Shown here: piece by piece, positions 9,456-18,774 of the stretch
Layout: each line of letters begins with the position of its first letter
Position numbering within the stretch: the stretch's first letter is position 1
Notes under the pieces: model-generated
What the model saw: the letters and a program-made list of their open reading frames with translations, nothing else
Databases searched by the model: none
What the model was told of the DNA's origin: nothing
From: Sulfurimonas sp.
GTDB taxonomy: Bacteria; Campylobacterota; Campylobacteria; Campylobacterales; Sulfurimonadaceae
Direction of reading: 5' to 3'
DNA length: 64,000 nucleotides
NCBI GenBank assembly: GCA_030949825.1
Contig: JAUZSC010000032.1
Coordinates: 1 to 64,000 of the forward strand
Translations under genes and position numbers: made by a program

Positions 9456-9762
9456 TTTCGTAAGGTCTTTTTATCTCGTTGATGACTTCATGTACACTCA
9501 TATGACGAGATTTTCTTAAAAACTCTTTACCATCTAAAAATATTAAAACAGTTGGAATTGAGAAAACTCCAAAATGAGGAGCAATATCTTCTTCAACTGA
9601 GATATCTACACTTTCTATTCTAAACTCTTTAAAGTTCTGCTCAAGCGCTTCGAGTAACTTGGGCTTAAGTGCATGACAGACATTGCATGTTGGTGCTGAG
9701 AAGTAGACCATTACAGCTAAATTGTTTTGTATTGTATTATTTATATTTTGTATTGTTTGCAT
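9442..9762 (-). CDS. Thioredoxin-family protein
   Basis: This 106-residue protein has a thioredoxin fold with the active site FSAPTCNVCHAL, a CxxC pair with Asn-Val inside instead of Gly-Pro. The cis-proline step FSIPTVLIF and the DGKEFLR strand follow. It has no signal peptide, so it is cytoplasmic. Its 3' end overlaps the SpoU gene on the other strand. Confidence 0.88.
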   Translation of the reverse strand: MQTIQNINNTIQNNLAVMVYFSAPTCNVCHALKPKLLEALEQNFKEFRIESVDISVEEDIAPHFGVFSIPTVLIFLDGKEFLRKSRHMSVHEVINEIKRPYEIMTS

Positions 9763-9791
9763 GGAGTAATTATAACAGATATAATGGCTTT

Positions 9792-10700
9792 ATGAGTTCA
9801 ATAATCTTCTCCATTTTAAGCATCTATGTTTTTATTGTCATGGGCTACATCGCTAAGATGAGCTTTAAAAAACAAATAGACAATAAAACCATCACCCTTA
9901 TCAATGTCTATTTTTTACAAGTTTTTCTTACCTTCTGGGGACTTCTTATTCACCCTATAGATGCTAGTCTTTTCTTCGCTCCATCTATTTATTTTATTAT
10001 TGTTTTGATTGTAGTAATCTTCTCAGCCATAGTCGCACATTTTTTATTTAAAGATAAAAAAGAATACTCTATCGCTACTGTTGCCGCTATTATCGGTAAC
10101 ACGGGGAACTTAGGTATTCCTATCAACATTGCTATCTTTGGGGAAGCGTCTATCCCCTATACTACTATTATCAACCTTGTAAATGTTTTTGTTGTGTATA
10201 CTCTTGGTGTTTTTTATTATTCACGCGGGACTTTTAGCGCCAAGGAATCTCTGCTAAATATTATTAAACTCCCTATACTTTGGGCTGTGCTTCTTGCCAT
10301 AATTTTGAGTCTAAATAACTACCAACCCGATGGTGCTATTTTAAATATGCTTATGATGGGAGCCTATACTTCAATGACAATGCAGCTATTTCTTTTTGGC
10401 ATCTATCTCTATGGAACTAAAATTAAAGAAATCAGTAAAACTTTACTTCTCTGGGTTTTAATATTTAAGTTTTTTATTCTCCCTCTCGTTGCATTTATAG
10501 TCCTTGTGAACATTGAATTGGACAAAATGATAAAAGGGATTATTTTTATAGAGCTGATGATGCCACTTGCAGTTGCAAATGTAAATCTAGCATCTTTATA
10601 CGATTGTAAACCAAGGCTTGTAACCGCCTTGGTTTTCATATCGTCAATAGCATTTTTGTTGATTATCTTTGTAGGAGTAGAAGTACTTACATTCTTGTAA
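9792..10700 (+). CDS. AEC-family transporter (auxin efflux carrier-like permease)
   Basis: The 302-residue protein has about ten hydrophobic segments and the family hallmark IIGNTGNLGIPINIAIFG in the middle. A second half repeat ends with MMPLAVANVNLASLYDCKP. I chose the ATG at 9792 because the longer upstream frame overlaps the opposing gene and is not hydrophobic. Bacterial members export organic acids or amino acids; the substrate here is unknown. Confidence 0.88.
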   Translation: MSSIIFSILSIYVFIVMGYIAKMSFKKQIDNKTITLINVYFLQVFLTFWGLLIHPIDASLFFAPSIYFIIVLIVVIFSAIVAHFLFKDKKEYSIATVAAIIGNTGNLGIPINIAIFGEASIPYTTIINLVNVFVVYTLGVFYYSRGTFSAKESLLNIIKLPILWAVLLAIILSLNNYQPDGAILNMLMMGAYTSMTMQLFLFGIYLYGTKIKEISKTLLLWVLIFKFFILPLVAFIVLVNIELDKMIKGIIFIELMMPLAVANVNLASLYDCKPRLVTALVFISSIAFLLIIFVGVEVLTFL

Positions 10701-10702
10701 GC

Positions 10703-11008
10703 TTATTTAATTTTTTTCTTACCTGTTTGTTTTGTACCATGGTTATCAGTAGTTTCAAAAACGATTTTATCGCCTTTTTTACCTTTGAATTTGAATTTAA
10801 CAAGTGGATTTTCTGACATGAAACCACTCATTGTTACTTCATAAACAACTGCGTCATTTACTTTAGCTATTACATGGTTAATATATTCTGGTTTGATACC
10901 TTTTTTAACTGACTCTTCTCTATCAGCCATAAGGCTTGTAAACATTGCTTTAACTTTTACAATACCTTTTTTTTCTTTTGCTTTGATTTTCATTTTTTTC
11001 TTTGCCAT
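10703..11008 (-). CDS. soxZ: Thiosulfate oxidation carrier complex protein SoxZ
   Basis: SoxZ pairs with SoxY to carry sulfur intermediates during thiosulfate oxidation in the periplasm. The 101-residue protein has no signal peptide, as is usual because it travels with SoxY. Family blocks are KVKAMFTSLMADREE, NHVIAKVNDAVVYE and NPLVKFKFKG. It lies 66 nt downstream of soxY on the minus strand. Confidence 0.93.
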   Translation of the reverse strand: MAKKKMKIKAKEKKGIVKVKAMFTSLMADREESVKKGIKPEYINHVIAKVNDAVVYEVTMSGFMSENPLVKFKFKGKKGDKIVFETTDNHGTKQTGKKKIK

Positions 11009-11073
11009 TTTAGTTCCTTTATATTTTATTATTTTTTTCTAACATTTCTAAATTATAGGGCGATGGGGTTAAA

Positions 11074-11538
11074 TCAACCTCCACAACCACCTATTGATAC
11101 ATCTATCTCTTTAGTTGCCATATATAAAGCACCAGTTCCTCTTACTTTACCAACAACTGTAACGAATGCAGTTTGTCTCATTTTAATTCTGAAATCATAA
11201 TCTATGATTGCGCCTGCAGGTATTGAGAACACACATGATAAACATCTAGGGTTAGCATCTTGGAAAAGTGCAAATGACTCTAAATCAAGTGATGATTTAA
11301 CAGTAATTGGAATTGATCCACCATTTTCAGCTAGTTTTGGAGCTTTAAATGAGAATAATTTCTCATCAGTTTTCATGCCAGCGCTTCCGTAAAGTGCTTT
11401 AATACCGTCTGCTGTTTTCTCTACTTCCCATGCTTTTGGCATAGTTGTTCTAAAGTTTACTGCTCTTAAATCCGTTGTTGGTGCAACTATAGCAGCAAAT
11501 GCCGCTAAACCTACGCCTAAAAATTTTCTTCTATCCAT
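11074..11538 (-). CDS. soxY: Thiosulfate oxidation carrier protein SoxY
   Basis: SoxY binds sulfur substrates on the cysteine of a C-terminal GGCGG swinging arm, which is present (IDVSIGGCGG). The ATG at 11538 (MDRRKFLGVGLAAF) is preferred: AAGGAA precedes it, and it exposes a Tat-type RRKFLG signal. A longer frame starts 14 codons upstream. The mature protein is about 125 residues. It is followed by soxZ and preceded by a cytochrome c gene. Confidence 0.94.
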   Translation of the reverse strand: MDRRKFLGVGLAAFAAIVAPTTDLRAVNFRTTMPKAWEVEKTADGIKALYGSAGMKTDEKLFSFKAPKLAENGGSIPITVKSSLDLESFALFQDANPRCLSCVFSIPAGAIIDYDFRIKMRQTAFVTVVGKVRGTGALYMATKEIDVSIGGCGG

Positions 11539-11619
11539 TTTATTTTCCTTATACTTATTTGTATAGACACTCCCCAGCACAGCATGGAAGCGAGCTAGAT
11601 TTACACGGTCTCTTAAGTA

Positions 11620-11943
11620 TTATTTCTTAAGAGAAGCGATATATGATGAAAGTGATGAAATGTCATCTGCAGAAAGACGAGCTACTTGACCTTTCATAAG
11701 ACCTTTCATTGGACCACCGTACGAACCATCTTTATAACCGTTCATAGCTGTGTTTAAATCTGCTTCACTCATATTGGCAATAACTTTAGATTTTCCAAGT
11801 GCAACTTTCTCAGCATTCATACCATGACATCCTGCACATTTTTTGTAAAGTGCACCACCATCAGCTAAAAGTGTAGTTGAACTAAGAATAGCACCTGCGA
11901 TAAGAATAGACTTTAATGTGTTTGTTAATGTTGTAGTTTTCAT
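11620..11943 (-). CDS. Cytochrome c553-type periplasmic protein
   Basis: The protein has a Sec signal peptide (residues 1-27), then a single haem site KKCAGCHGMNAEK, and a C-terminal helix ending SSYIASLKK. The axial Met is probably in PMKGLMKG. Such small c-type cytochromes carry electrons in Campylobacterota. Its place directly upstream of soxYZ suggests a role in electron flow from sulfur oxidation. It is too short and too unlike SoxX to be called that. Confidence 0.88.
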   Translation of the reverse strand: MKTTTLTNTLKSILIAGAILSSTTLLADGGALYKKCAGCHGMNAEKVALGKSKVIANMSEADLNTAMNGYKDGSYGGPMKGLMKGQVARLSADDISSLSSYIASLKK

Positions 11944-12024
11944 TTGAAACTCCTTTGTTTGATAGAAGAAGTTTAACAGTTAATTGTGAAGTTATTGTGA
12001 AGTTATATCAATCCCCATTAAGAA

Positions 12025-12357
12025 CTATTTTAATTTGCCAAAGACTTTATACTTCTCCCAGTACACATCAACAGCTTCTCCTAACTCTTTCTCGCTAAGT
12101 TCACTTTTTTGTTTCACTCCAAACCTACTTATAAAAGACTCTGACATGACAGTAGTTTCTTTAACGGGTACTTTTAAGTAGTTTATTATCGCATGTTTCA
12201 TATCTCGCTCACTGCTATAGATAAGAAGATATTTATAAAAGTACTTGTCTATACTTACTGGAAGTCTTTGATGGCATTGGACACAGTTGCCTTCATATAC
12301 ACTTGCATCTATAGAACTCCAAACAAGAAGACTTAGTAAAACAATTCTTTTTACCAT
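12025..12357 (-). CDS. Small mono-haem c-type cytochrome-like protein
   Basis: A signal peptide (residues 1-18) precedes EGNCVQCHQRLP, one CxxCH haem site. The rest of the 110 residues is not recognised. It overlaps the histidine kinase end by 7 nt, so it is the last gene of the DUF1104-regulator-kinase operon. A periplasmic haem protein coupled to a sensor kinase may report redox state; this is an inference. Confidence 0.75.
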   Translation of the reverse strand: MVKRIVLLSLLVWSSIDASVYEGNCVQCHQRLPVSIDKYFYKYLLIYSSERDMKHAIINYLKVPVKETTVMSESFISRFGVKQKSELSEKELGEAVDVYWEKYKVFGKLK

Positions 12358-13535
12358 GATAAACTCACCTTAGTTCCAATTTTCTCTTTAGATTCTATCT
12401 TTATGCTAAGCTTATACTCTTTTGCAATTTCTGAGACAATGTTGAGCCCTATTCCAAAACCACCACTACTTTTGTTAAAACGCGTGTAGCGTTCTTGCAT
12501 CTGAGATATATCAACTTGTGCTATCCCGATGCCGCTATCTTCAACTGAGATACTATTAGCATCTACACTTACGACTATAGAACCATGTATTTTATTATAC
12601 TTTATTGCATTTGAGAGAAGGTTATCTAAAAGCTTAGATAACTTTGTTCTATCTATATAAAGGCTTGCCTTATTTAAAATGACATAACTAAGGCTGACTT
12701 TTTTTGCCCCTGCTAATGATTTAAAATACTCTACTCTCTCACTCACAAGTTTTTCTACCTCAACATCTTCATTGTTAGAGATGATTTTATTTCCTAGGGT
12801 TAGGTAGGTTAAATCTTGGTAAATATTTGAGATAGTTTTTGCAGCTATATCAATTCGGTTTATCTTTTTAACAAGTTTTGCATCCAGGCACGATGTATCT
12901 ATCATTTCAATATTTGCCACTATTGTACTAACAGGAGTGTTAAGTTCATGCGTTGTGTCTTTTATAAATCTATCGAGTAACTCTATAGCATCTCGCATTG
13001 GTTTTAAAAACAAACGAAGTAAAAGGTATCCAATAGCAAACATAAATATAAAAGAGAGCGCACCAAAAATAATTATCTCTTCTATGGTTTGGTTAAACCA
13101 TTTCTCATCATCTTTCATTTTGACTATGACATACTTTGCACCAAGATAATACGACTCGGGGATATTGACTAAATGTATAATACCCTTATCTAAGTAAAGA
13201 ATCTTATCAAGTCGAGTTTTACTTGAAGATGTAGAAAAAATAAGTTTTTTTTGATTGTCATAAATCGCAGAATCAAAATTTTCATTTCTCGGATAGACCT
13301 GCGTCTTATCAAAGTTGATATGAAGTTGCTTTAAATCTTGAAGTAATATTTTAGAATATTCTTGGAGCACAGACTTTTTTTGCTGGAGCATCAAATCTTT
13401 TTGAAGTTCATAATAGATAAAAGAAAAAATACAAAGAATAACAATAGTTAGTAAGATATAAAGAGCAGAAAAACGAAAAAGTGTTTGTCTCTCACTCTTG
13501 TGTAAATCTGTATCCAAGCTTTTTGATACTAACAA
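12351..13535 (-). CDS. Two-component sensor histidine kinase
   Basis: Membrane helices near residues 20-43 and 152-175 flank a periplasmic domain of about 105 residues. The cytoplasmic part has the H-box FIKDTTHELNTPVSTI, the N-box DNLLSNAIKYNK, and the G-boxes VEDSGIGI and GFGIGLNIV. No HAMP motif is obvious. No ATG lies near the start. TTG codons at 13535 or a few codons later are the options, giving a short overlap with the regulator gene. The signal sensed is unknown. Confidence 0.92.
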   Translation of the reverse strand: MLVSKSLDTDLHKSERQTLFRFSALYILLTIVILCIFSFIYYELQKDLMLQQKKSVLQEYSKILLQDLKQLHINFDKTQVYPRNENFDSAIYDNQKKLIFSTSSSKTRLDKILYLDKGIIHLVNIPESYYLGAKYVIVKMKDDEKWFNQTIEEIIIFGALSFIFMFAIGYLLLRLFLKPMRDAIELLDRFIKDTTHELNTPVSTIVANIEMIDTSCLDAKLVKKINRIDIAAKTISNIYQDLTYLTLGNKIISNNEDVEVEKLVSERVEYFKSLAGAKKVSLSYVILNKASLYIDRTKLSKLLDNLLSNAIKYNKIHGSIVVSVDANSISVEDSGIGIAQVDISQMQERYTRFNKSSGGFGIGLNIVSEIAKEYKLSIKIESKEKIGTKVSLSW

Positions 13536-14163
13536 TCTTTTCCTTTCCTATGATTTTTCGTATATTTTTTATATAGGTACGAAGCGCATTTTCACTTGGA
13601 GTTTCTTCATAAGACCAAAGTGTTTCTAAAATTCTCTCATGTGAAATCACTTCTTCTTTGTTTTGTAAAAAAAGTTTTAAGAGTGTTGCCTCTTTAGCAT
13701 TTAACTGCACTTGCACAGAATCAACATATAAAAGGTTCGACTCTGCATCGTACTCTATGGAATCACTTATAGCGATTCGTTCGCGCGTTGCATGAAAAAA
13801 AGCTCTTTTTAAAATGTTTTCTATACGAAAAAGCAACTCTTTTAAAACAAAAGGTTTACGAATATAATCATCACAACCACTCTTATAACCCTCTTCAAGA
13901 GAGTCTATGGAGTTAAGTGAAGTGATGTATATTGCAGGGGTTTGGACACCATCGGCTCTTTTTTGTTTTAAAAGTTCAAAACCATTTAACAGAGGAACAT
14001 TTACATCAAGCAAGAACAAATCAAAAATATTTTCATACATAATATCTGAAGCTTCTTCACCATCATAAGCAGGAATCACTTCAAAGTCATTTTCTTCTAA
14101 AAAGTCAAGGATTGTTTCACTGAGTGTTAAGTCATCTTCTAAAAGAAGTATTTTTGCTCGCAT
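13492..14163 (-). CDS. OmpR-family response regulator
   Basis: The 223-residue protein has a receiver domain with LLEDDLTL, the phosphorylatable Asp in LFLLDVNVPLLNG, the switch Thr/Ser in YITSL, and Lys in IRKPF. The C-terminal winged helix ends RTYIKNIRKIIGKEKIVSIK. It overlaps the kinase gene, its obvious partner, and follows the DUF1104 gene by 2 nt. Confidence 0.95.
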   Translation of the reverse strand: MRAKILLLEDDLTLSETILDFLEENDFEVIPAYDGEEASDIMYENIFDLFLLDVNVPLLNGFELLKQKRADGVQTPAIYITSLNSIDSLEEGYKSGCDDYIRKPFVLKELLFRIENILKRAFFHATRERIAISDSIEYDAESNLLYVDSVQVQLNAKEATLLKLFLQNKEEVISHERILETLWSYEETPSENALRTYIKNIRKIIGKEKIVSIKKLGYRFTQE

Positions 14164-14165
14164 CT

Positions 14166-14390
14166 TTATTTTAACTTATGGAGATTTTTTACATAGCTTT
14201 CTTTCTCGCTTGCACTCATACTTGCTACTCGAGATTCTAGCTCTTTTTTAAATGTATCAGATTCATCTTTTTTAACATAACCGATAATAGAAATTAATTC
14301 TTGTGTACTCATCTCTGAATAGTTTTCGCCCGCGTAAAGGAACGAGTTTAGAAATAATGTTAAAAAAAGTGAAATTATAATTTTTGTCAT
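14166..14390 (-). CDS. DUF1104-family secreted small protein
   Basis: This 74-residue protein has a signal peptide (residues 1-20) and the helical body MSTQELISIIGYV and ASEKESYVKNL that I associate with DUF1104, found in Campylobacterota. The function is unknown. It lies first in an operon with a two-component system and a small cytochrome. Confidence 0.75.
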   Translation of the reverse strand: MTKIIISLFLTLFLNSFLYAGENYSEMSTQELISIIGYVKKDESDTFKKELESRVASMSASEKESYVKNLHKLK

Positions 14391-14462
14391 ACAAACTCTT
14401 TTATTTTTTGATTGTCTAATGATAGCAGATAACTGTGAAAAGATTGTGTAAAGGAAAAGAGA

Positions 14463-14488
14463 AACCCTAATGTATAAACACCAGGGTT
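14463..14488 (-). terminator. Intrinsic terminator of a short minus-strand transcript
   Basis: The arms AACCCT and AGGGTT surround a 14-nt loop, and on the minus strand the tract TCTCTTTTCCTTT follows. It lies upstream of the DUF1104 operon and would end transcription coming from the 14.5-14.7 kb intergenic region. Confidence 0.55.
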
Positions 14489-14698
14489 AAAGTTGAACTA
14501 CAAGTTAAAGAGAACAGACGAAGGATCATCCTCCTCTATCATTTAACATTATATTCAGCCTCACCATATGTGAGAATCTCTTATTTTGGTCGTCTCTTGG
14601 GCACGTAACATTAGTCATAGTATGTCCTTGTGTTTTAAAGCAACTGTCTTATCCATCGCTTCGCAGTTTAAGTCATCTAAATGTGTGGATCCATAAGT
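14463..14698 (-). ncRNA. Candidate small RNA or small-protein transcript in a 419-nt intergenic region
   Basis: A TAGAAT box (14699-14704) and the terminator at 14463-14488 bound a transcript of about 230 nt. Long-range complementary arms are nested: 14467-14473 (CTAATGT) with 14608-14614, and 14516-14521 (AGACGA) with 14590-14595. A 30-codon ORF (14526-14618, MTNVTCPRDD...NDRGG) has AAGGA upstream. It could be a structured RNA, a 6S-like RNA, or a small protein. No known RNA family was recognised. Confidence 0.35.
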
Positions 14699-14809
14699 AT
14701 TCTAGCAAAAAGTGTTCTTAAAATGATATTATTTAAAAAAATCATAGCTTTTAGACAAAAGTATTTGAAATCAGTCCCTAAAGTGAGTAGATTCTTAACA
14801 CTTTAAGTA

Positions 14810-15439
14810 TTACCATCTTGTCGCATCTATCTCATTAAATCCTTCATCAAAAATATACTCTTTTTCAAAAAGATTAGCTTCATATATTTTAGAATTTTCA
14901 TCCCGAACAAAACTCATGATTGCCGTCTTATCATAACTCCTTGGAATAGCAACAATCCGCGCCTCATCTTGAAATATAATGAATACTTTTAAGTCTTCTT
15001 GCATCAGTAAATCTTCGTATACTAGATTAGCCCGTAATGCGTCAATCATAGCCATTTCATTTCTACCAATCTCTCGAATATTCATATTTTTAACACCTGC
15101 TTCTATATCAAAAAACCAGCCATCTTTATCTTTTAGCATAGGAATAGGAAAAGTCCAAGAGTTTGTACCAACTTCTATATAAACGCTTTTCCCATCAAAG
15201 CTTGCAAGTTTATGAGATTTTTCATAGCTACTTAAAAATCTCTTCACATCATCAGAATCTATCTCTTTAATCTTTACTATCTCTTTATACTTTGGTGTTA
15301 GCAAGTTTGCAAGTGCTTTTTTATCAGCATTTTGAAGTGCCGATACAAAACTTTTTGAGACTTCTCCAGCACTAGCAAAATGTTTAACACCAGCTTGCAA
15401 AGATGCTAATACGAGTATACTTATTAAAATAATTTTCAT
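14810..15439 (-). CDS. DUF2950-family secreted protein
   Basis: A signal peptide (residues 1-17) is followed by a body with FVSALQNADKKALANLLTP, WFFDIEAG and IREIGRNEMAMIDALRA. These fit DUF2950, although 209 residues is shorter than the family members I know. The gene follows a DUF3300 gene by 2 nt; the two families are often paired. The function is unknown. Confidence 0.65.
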   Translation of the reverse strand: MKIILISILVLASLQAGVKHFASAGEVSKSFVSALQNADKKALANLLTPKYKEIVKIKEIDSDDVKRFLSSYEKSHKLASFDGKSVYIEVGTNSWTFPIPMLKDKDGWFFDIEAGVKNMNIREIGRNEMAMIDALRANLVYEDLLMQEDLKVFIIFQDEARIVAIPRSYDKTAIMSFVRDENSKIYEANLFEKEYIFDEGFNEIDATRW

Positions 15440-15441
15440 GT

Positions 15442-16562
15442 TTATCTCCGTCCTCTTAATCGTCCGCCACCTTGTCTAGAGAACCCACCACTGTGAGATC
15501 CAAAACTTCTACTAGAACTACTCCTTGAAAAACCACCTCTTGATGCTTCTCTATGTGACCTGCTTGGTCTATCTAGCCCTGAAAAAGCACTTGAATGTAA
15601 ACCTGAATTAAATTTACCTTTGTTTAAATCACTTCTCAGATGCTTACCCTGAGCACCCAAAAGCTTTCCTTTAGCGCCATTAAAATCTAAACCTTTTTTA
15701 CTCATTGCATTTTTTGCATTTTTTCTTTGTAAGTCTTTTTTATTTGGCTTTGACTTATTGTTTAACTTAGACTTATGACTGCCCTTAGGTTTTTGCTTAT
15801 GGTCATTCCAGTTAGCCTTATTTCCATTTCCTGAAATTTTATTTACATTAATATTATTGTAACGATTTACATTAATATTTACACTATGACTATGCCAACC
15901 AAAAACACCCCACATACAGTTTGATGCCATAATCCCAATACTGAAACCAATAATAAGTCCAGGTATAGGGTTATAATGTGGAGGATAATAATAATAATAC
16001 GGAGGATACGCGGGATACATCCAAGGTCCATAAACATATGTAGGATTGTAAACTGGAACATATACGGTTTGCGTAGCAGGAGCTACAACAATAACCTGCG
16101 TACTATTAGAATCCTCAGTAGTTACAGTTTGCTCTTTTGTCGTCTTTAGATTTCCAGCATCTTTAGCTTTTTTTCGAAGTTTTTGAACTGTATCCATCAT
16201 ACCATCAGGTTGCCCTAAAAAAGCATTTCCCAAATCCTCTGTCCATTGAGGCTCTTTTCCTAGCATCTCTAAAACTTGAGGAAATGCGACCAAAGAAGAA
16301 ACAGAAGCATCCCATCCTTTATCTTGAACCTTCTTAACTGCTTCATCACCTTTTTCTTCTGGATGAGCCTTTGAATAACTTACAGCTTCTTTTAACTGTG
16401 AGTTATATGTAGATGCCATAAGTATCTGAGATAAAGTGCATCTGGATATAAGGCGATTGGAGCCAGCATCTGCTCAAGCTTTTCTTGCGAATACTTCTTT
16501 GTGTCATCAGCTTGAAGACCTATACCAAAGAATAAGATAATAGTGAGTAGAATTTTAAACAT
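15442..16562 (-). CDS. DUF3300-domain secreted protein (frameshifted near the start)
   Basis: The start at 16562 gives a signal peptide (MFKILLTIILFFGIGLQA), then KLEQMLAPIALYPDALL, a DUF3300 hallmark. One base is missing in the AAA run at 16433-16435; restoring it joins ILMASTYN and gives 374 codons. The middle has a Tyr/Pro-rich stretch (residues about 175-200) and the last 150 residues are rich in Lys, Ser, Gly and Arg, probably disordered. It is exported; the role is unknown. Confidence 0.75.
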
Positions 16563-16610
16563 TTGAATTTCCTTGGATTGATTCTAATATATATCTAGTA
16601 AACTTTAGTT

Positions 16611-18050
16611 TTAAGAAGAACAACTTAGCTTAATATTTTTAGCATCTTGTGGCGTATTTATACAAAGATACTCTAAATCTTCATGTTCCTCGAAAGGGCT
16701 CAGTGCAACTTTAAGTAAATCATTTACCATGCTAAAGTCATTTTCATTTGCCTTGTCTATTGCAAGTTGTAAGATATGATTTTTTAAAATGTACTTAGGG
16801 TTTACGCCTAGCATCTGAGAATGCCTTTTTTCTTGTGACGCTTCCTCTTTTAGCAATCTTGCATCATAAAAATCAAGCCACCGCTCTAAAGGTGCACGAG
16901 AAACTGCAATGTCTAAAATGAGGCTTTTATTTCCATCGTAAGAAGAAAGTCTTCTAAAAAATAAGTTAAAATCTATGCTTGAGTTTTCCATACTTGAGAG
17001 CAGTTGATTTGTTAAAATCATATCTCTTGGGTCTTCCGTAAATAAACCCAGTCTTGCTCGCATTCTTTTAAGATATGCATCATCATAGGCTTCATAATAG
17101 ACATTTTCAAGTACAAGCATAGATGCTTCATGATTAAGAATTGGAGACAGCGCTCTAGCTAGTTTTTCAAGGTTCCAATAGCCTATTCCTTTTTGGCTGA
17201 CAAAACTATAGCGCCCAGCAGTATCTGTATGGTTGCAAATATAATAAGCTTCATAATCATCTAAAAAGGCAAAAGGACCGTAGTCAATTGTACTTCCATC
17301 TATAGACATATTGTCAGTATTCATAACCCCATGGTTAAAACCTACACTCATCCAATATGCTATTGTTTTTGCAGTGCTTTTTACTATCTCAGCAAACATT
17401 TTAAGATAAGAATCTTCTTGTCCTACTAAATGAGGAAAAGACTCTGCTAGTGCGTAGTCAGCTAAGTCTTGAAGTAACTTAGGTTCACGAGCAGCGTTAA
17501 AAAACTCAAAACTTCCAAAACGAATCCATGTTGATGCGAGACGAAGTACTATAGCCCCTTTTTCAATAGTCTGACGGGACACATCTGTATCGCTCCCAAT
17601 AAGTGCAAGCGCGCGTGAAGTTTTTATGCCTAAACCGTGCATAGCCTCACTCATTAAATACTCACGGATACTTGAACGAAGAACGGCTCTGCCATCTCCA
17701 CCTCTAGAATAAAGCGTGATTCCAGAACCCTTTAGCTGTAAGTTTACTCCATTTACTTTACCAAGGTTGAGAACCCGACCATCACCAAGACGAGGCACAA
17801 AATGCCCAAACTGATGTCCCGCGTAGCACATAGCAAAAGGACTTGAACCCTCCATCTTTAAAGAGCCGTTTACAATTCCAAGTAACTTTTCATCATCAAG
17901 TAAGTCTTCATCTACACCTAGAAGTTTTGCTGCATCTTGAGACACTGAAATAAGAAAAGGATTATCTAAAGGTCTTGGATCGAGCACATCATAAAAAATA
18001 GCTTCGTTTTGAAGATAGGGTGTTGTTAGTTTTAGGTCTGAAAATTTCAT
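16611..18050 (-). CDS. selO: Protein adenylyltransferase SelO (YdiU family)
   Basis: SelO is a pseudokinase that transfers AMP to proteins. The 479-residue length fits. Motifs are MCYAGHQFGHFVPRLGDGR, LKGSGITLYSRGGDGRAVLR, SIREYLMSEAMHGLGI and the metal-site segment GVMNTDNMSIDGSTIDYGP. The C-terminal selenocysteine of some homologues is represented by an ordinary Cys (KLSCSS). No operon partner is evident. Confidence 0.95.
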   Translation of the reverse strand: MKFSDLKLTTPYLQNEAIFYDVLDPRPLDNPFLISVSQDAAKLLGVDEDLLDDEKLLGIVNGSLKMEGSSPFAMCYAGHQFGHFVPRLGDGRVLNLGKVNGVNLQLKGSGITLYSRGGDGRAVLRSSIREYLMSEAMHGLGIKTSRALALIGSDTDVSRQTIEKGAIVLRLASTWIRFGSFEFFNAAREPKLLQDLADYALAESFPHLVGQEDSYLKMFAEIVKSTAKTIAYWMSVGFNHGVMNTDNMSIDGSTIDYGPFAFLDDYEAYYICNHTDTAGRYSFVSQKGIGYWNLEKLARALSPILNHEASMLVLENVYYEAYDDAYLKRMRARLGLFTEDPRDMILTNQLLSSMENSSIDFNLFFRRLSSYDGNKSLILDIAVSRAPLERWLDFYDARLLKEEASQEKRHSQMLGVNPKYILKNHILQLAIDKANENDFSMVNDLLKVALSPFEEHEDLEYLCINTPQDAKNIKLSCSS

Positions 18051-18150
18051 ATTTAGGTTTTATCTTTTTCGTGTTTAAACTCCACCATACATATATGTAT
18101 CAATAATTTTTAAGAGTTTTATTTAAGCAAATAAAGATTACTATTAGCTT

Positions 18151-18771
18151 ATGAATAAAGAAATACAAGAACATAATCTAGCCAGCGCATGGTTCAACAA
18201 TCTTTACGAAGAACATAAAAATAATCATGAAAACATCCCTTGGGCAAAACTAAAAGTCAATCCTCTACTAGAGACTTACCTCAAGGCCGCATCTGAGCAT
18301 AAAGGAAAAGCTTTAGTCATCGGTTGTGGCTTAGGTGATGATGCTAAGGCCTTAGAAGTCGCTGGCTTTGAAGTCATAGCTATTGATGTTTCGCAGGTTG
18401 CCTTAGATTTAGCTCAAGAGCGTTTTTCTGATTCAAAAATCATCTTTGAAAAACAAGACATTTTTGATATGCCTAAAAAATACGAAGAATATTTCGATTT
18501 CATTTTTGAAGCTTTTACTATTCAATCTTTACCTCGAAAATTCCGCCAAAAAATGATTCAATCAATATCTCAAAGCCTTTGTAAAAAAGGGAAAATCTTA
18601 GTTGTAGCCCATAAAAAAGAGCATGACTTTAACGGTCCACCTTGGCCGTTAGAAAAACATGAAATTGACTTATTTAAAACATCTGGCTTAGAAGAAATTT
18701 CATTTGAAATACACGAAGAAAAAGCAGCAATATCAAATAAGAAATTTAAAGCACTGTATCAAAAGGCTTAG
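18151..18771 (+). CDS. Class I SAM-dependent methyltransferase, TPMT-like
   Basis: The 206-residue protein has motif I ALVIGCGLGDDAKALE, the acidic VIAIDVS, and FDFIFEAFTIQSLP as motif IV. The N-terminal ASAWFNNLYEEH resembles thiopurine methyltransferase-like enzymes, which act on small S- or Se-containing compounds. The substrate is unknown. It is followed 3 nt later by the MOSC gene, probably in one transcript. Confidence 0.85.
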   Translation: MNKEIQEHNLASAWFNNLYEEHKNNHENIPWAKLKVNPLLETYLKAASEHKGKALVIGCGLGDDAKALEVAGFEVIAIDVSQVALDLAQERFSDSKIIFEKQDIFDMPKKYEEYFDFIFEAFTIQSLPRKFRQKMIQSISQSLCKKGKILVVAHKKEHDFNGPPWPLEKHEIDLFKTSGLEEISFEIHEEKAAISNKKFKALYQKA

Positions 18772-18774
18772 AGT

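Noticed and set aside
11620-11943. The cytochrome upstream of soxYZ as SoxX
   Set aside because: Its haem site CAGCHGMNAEK and length fit c553-type carriers, and no SoxA partner lies near.
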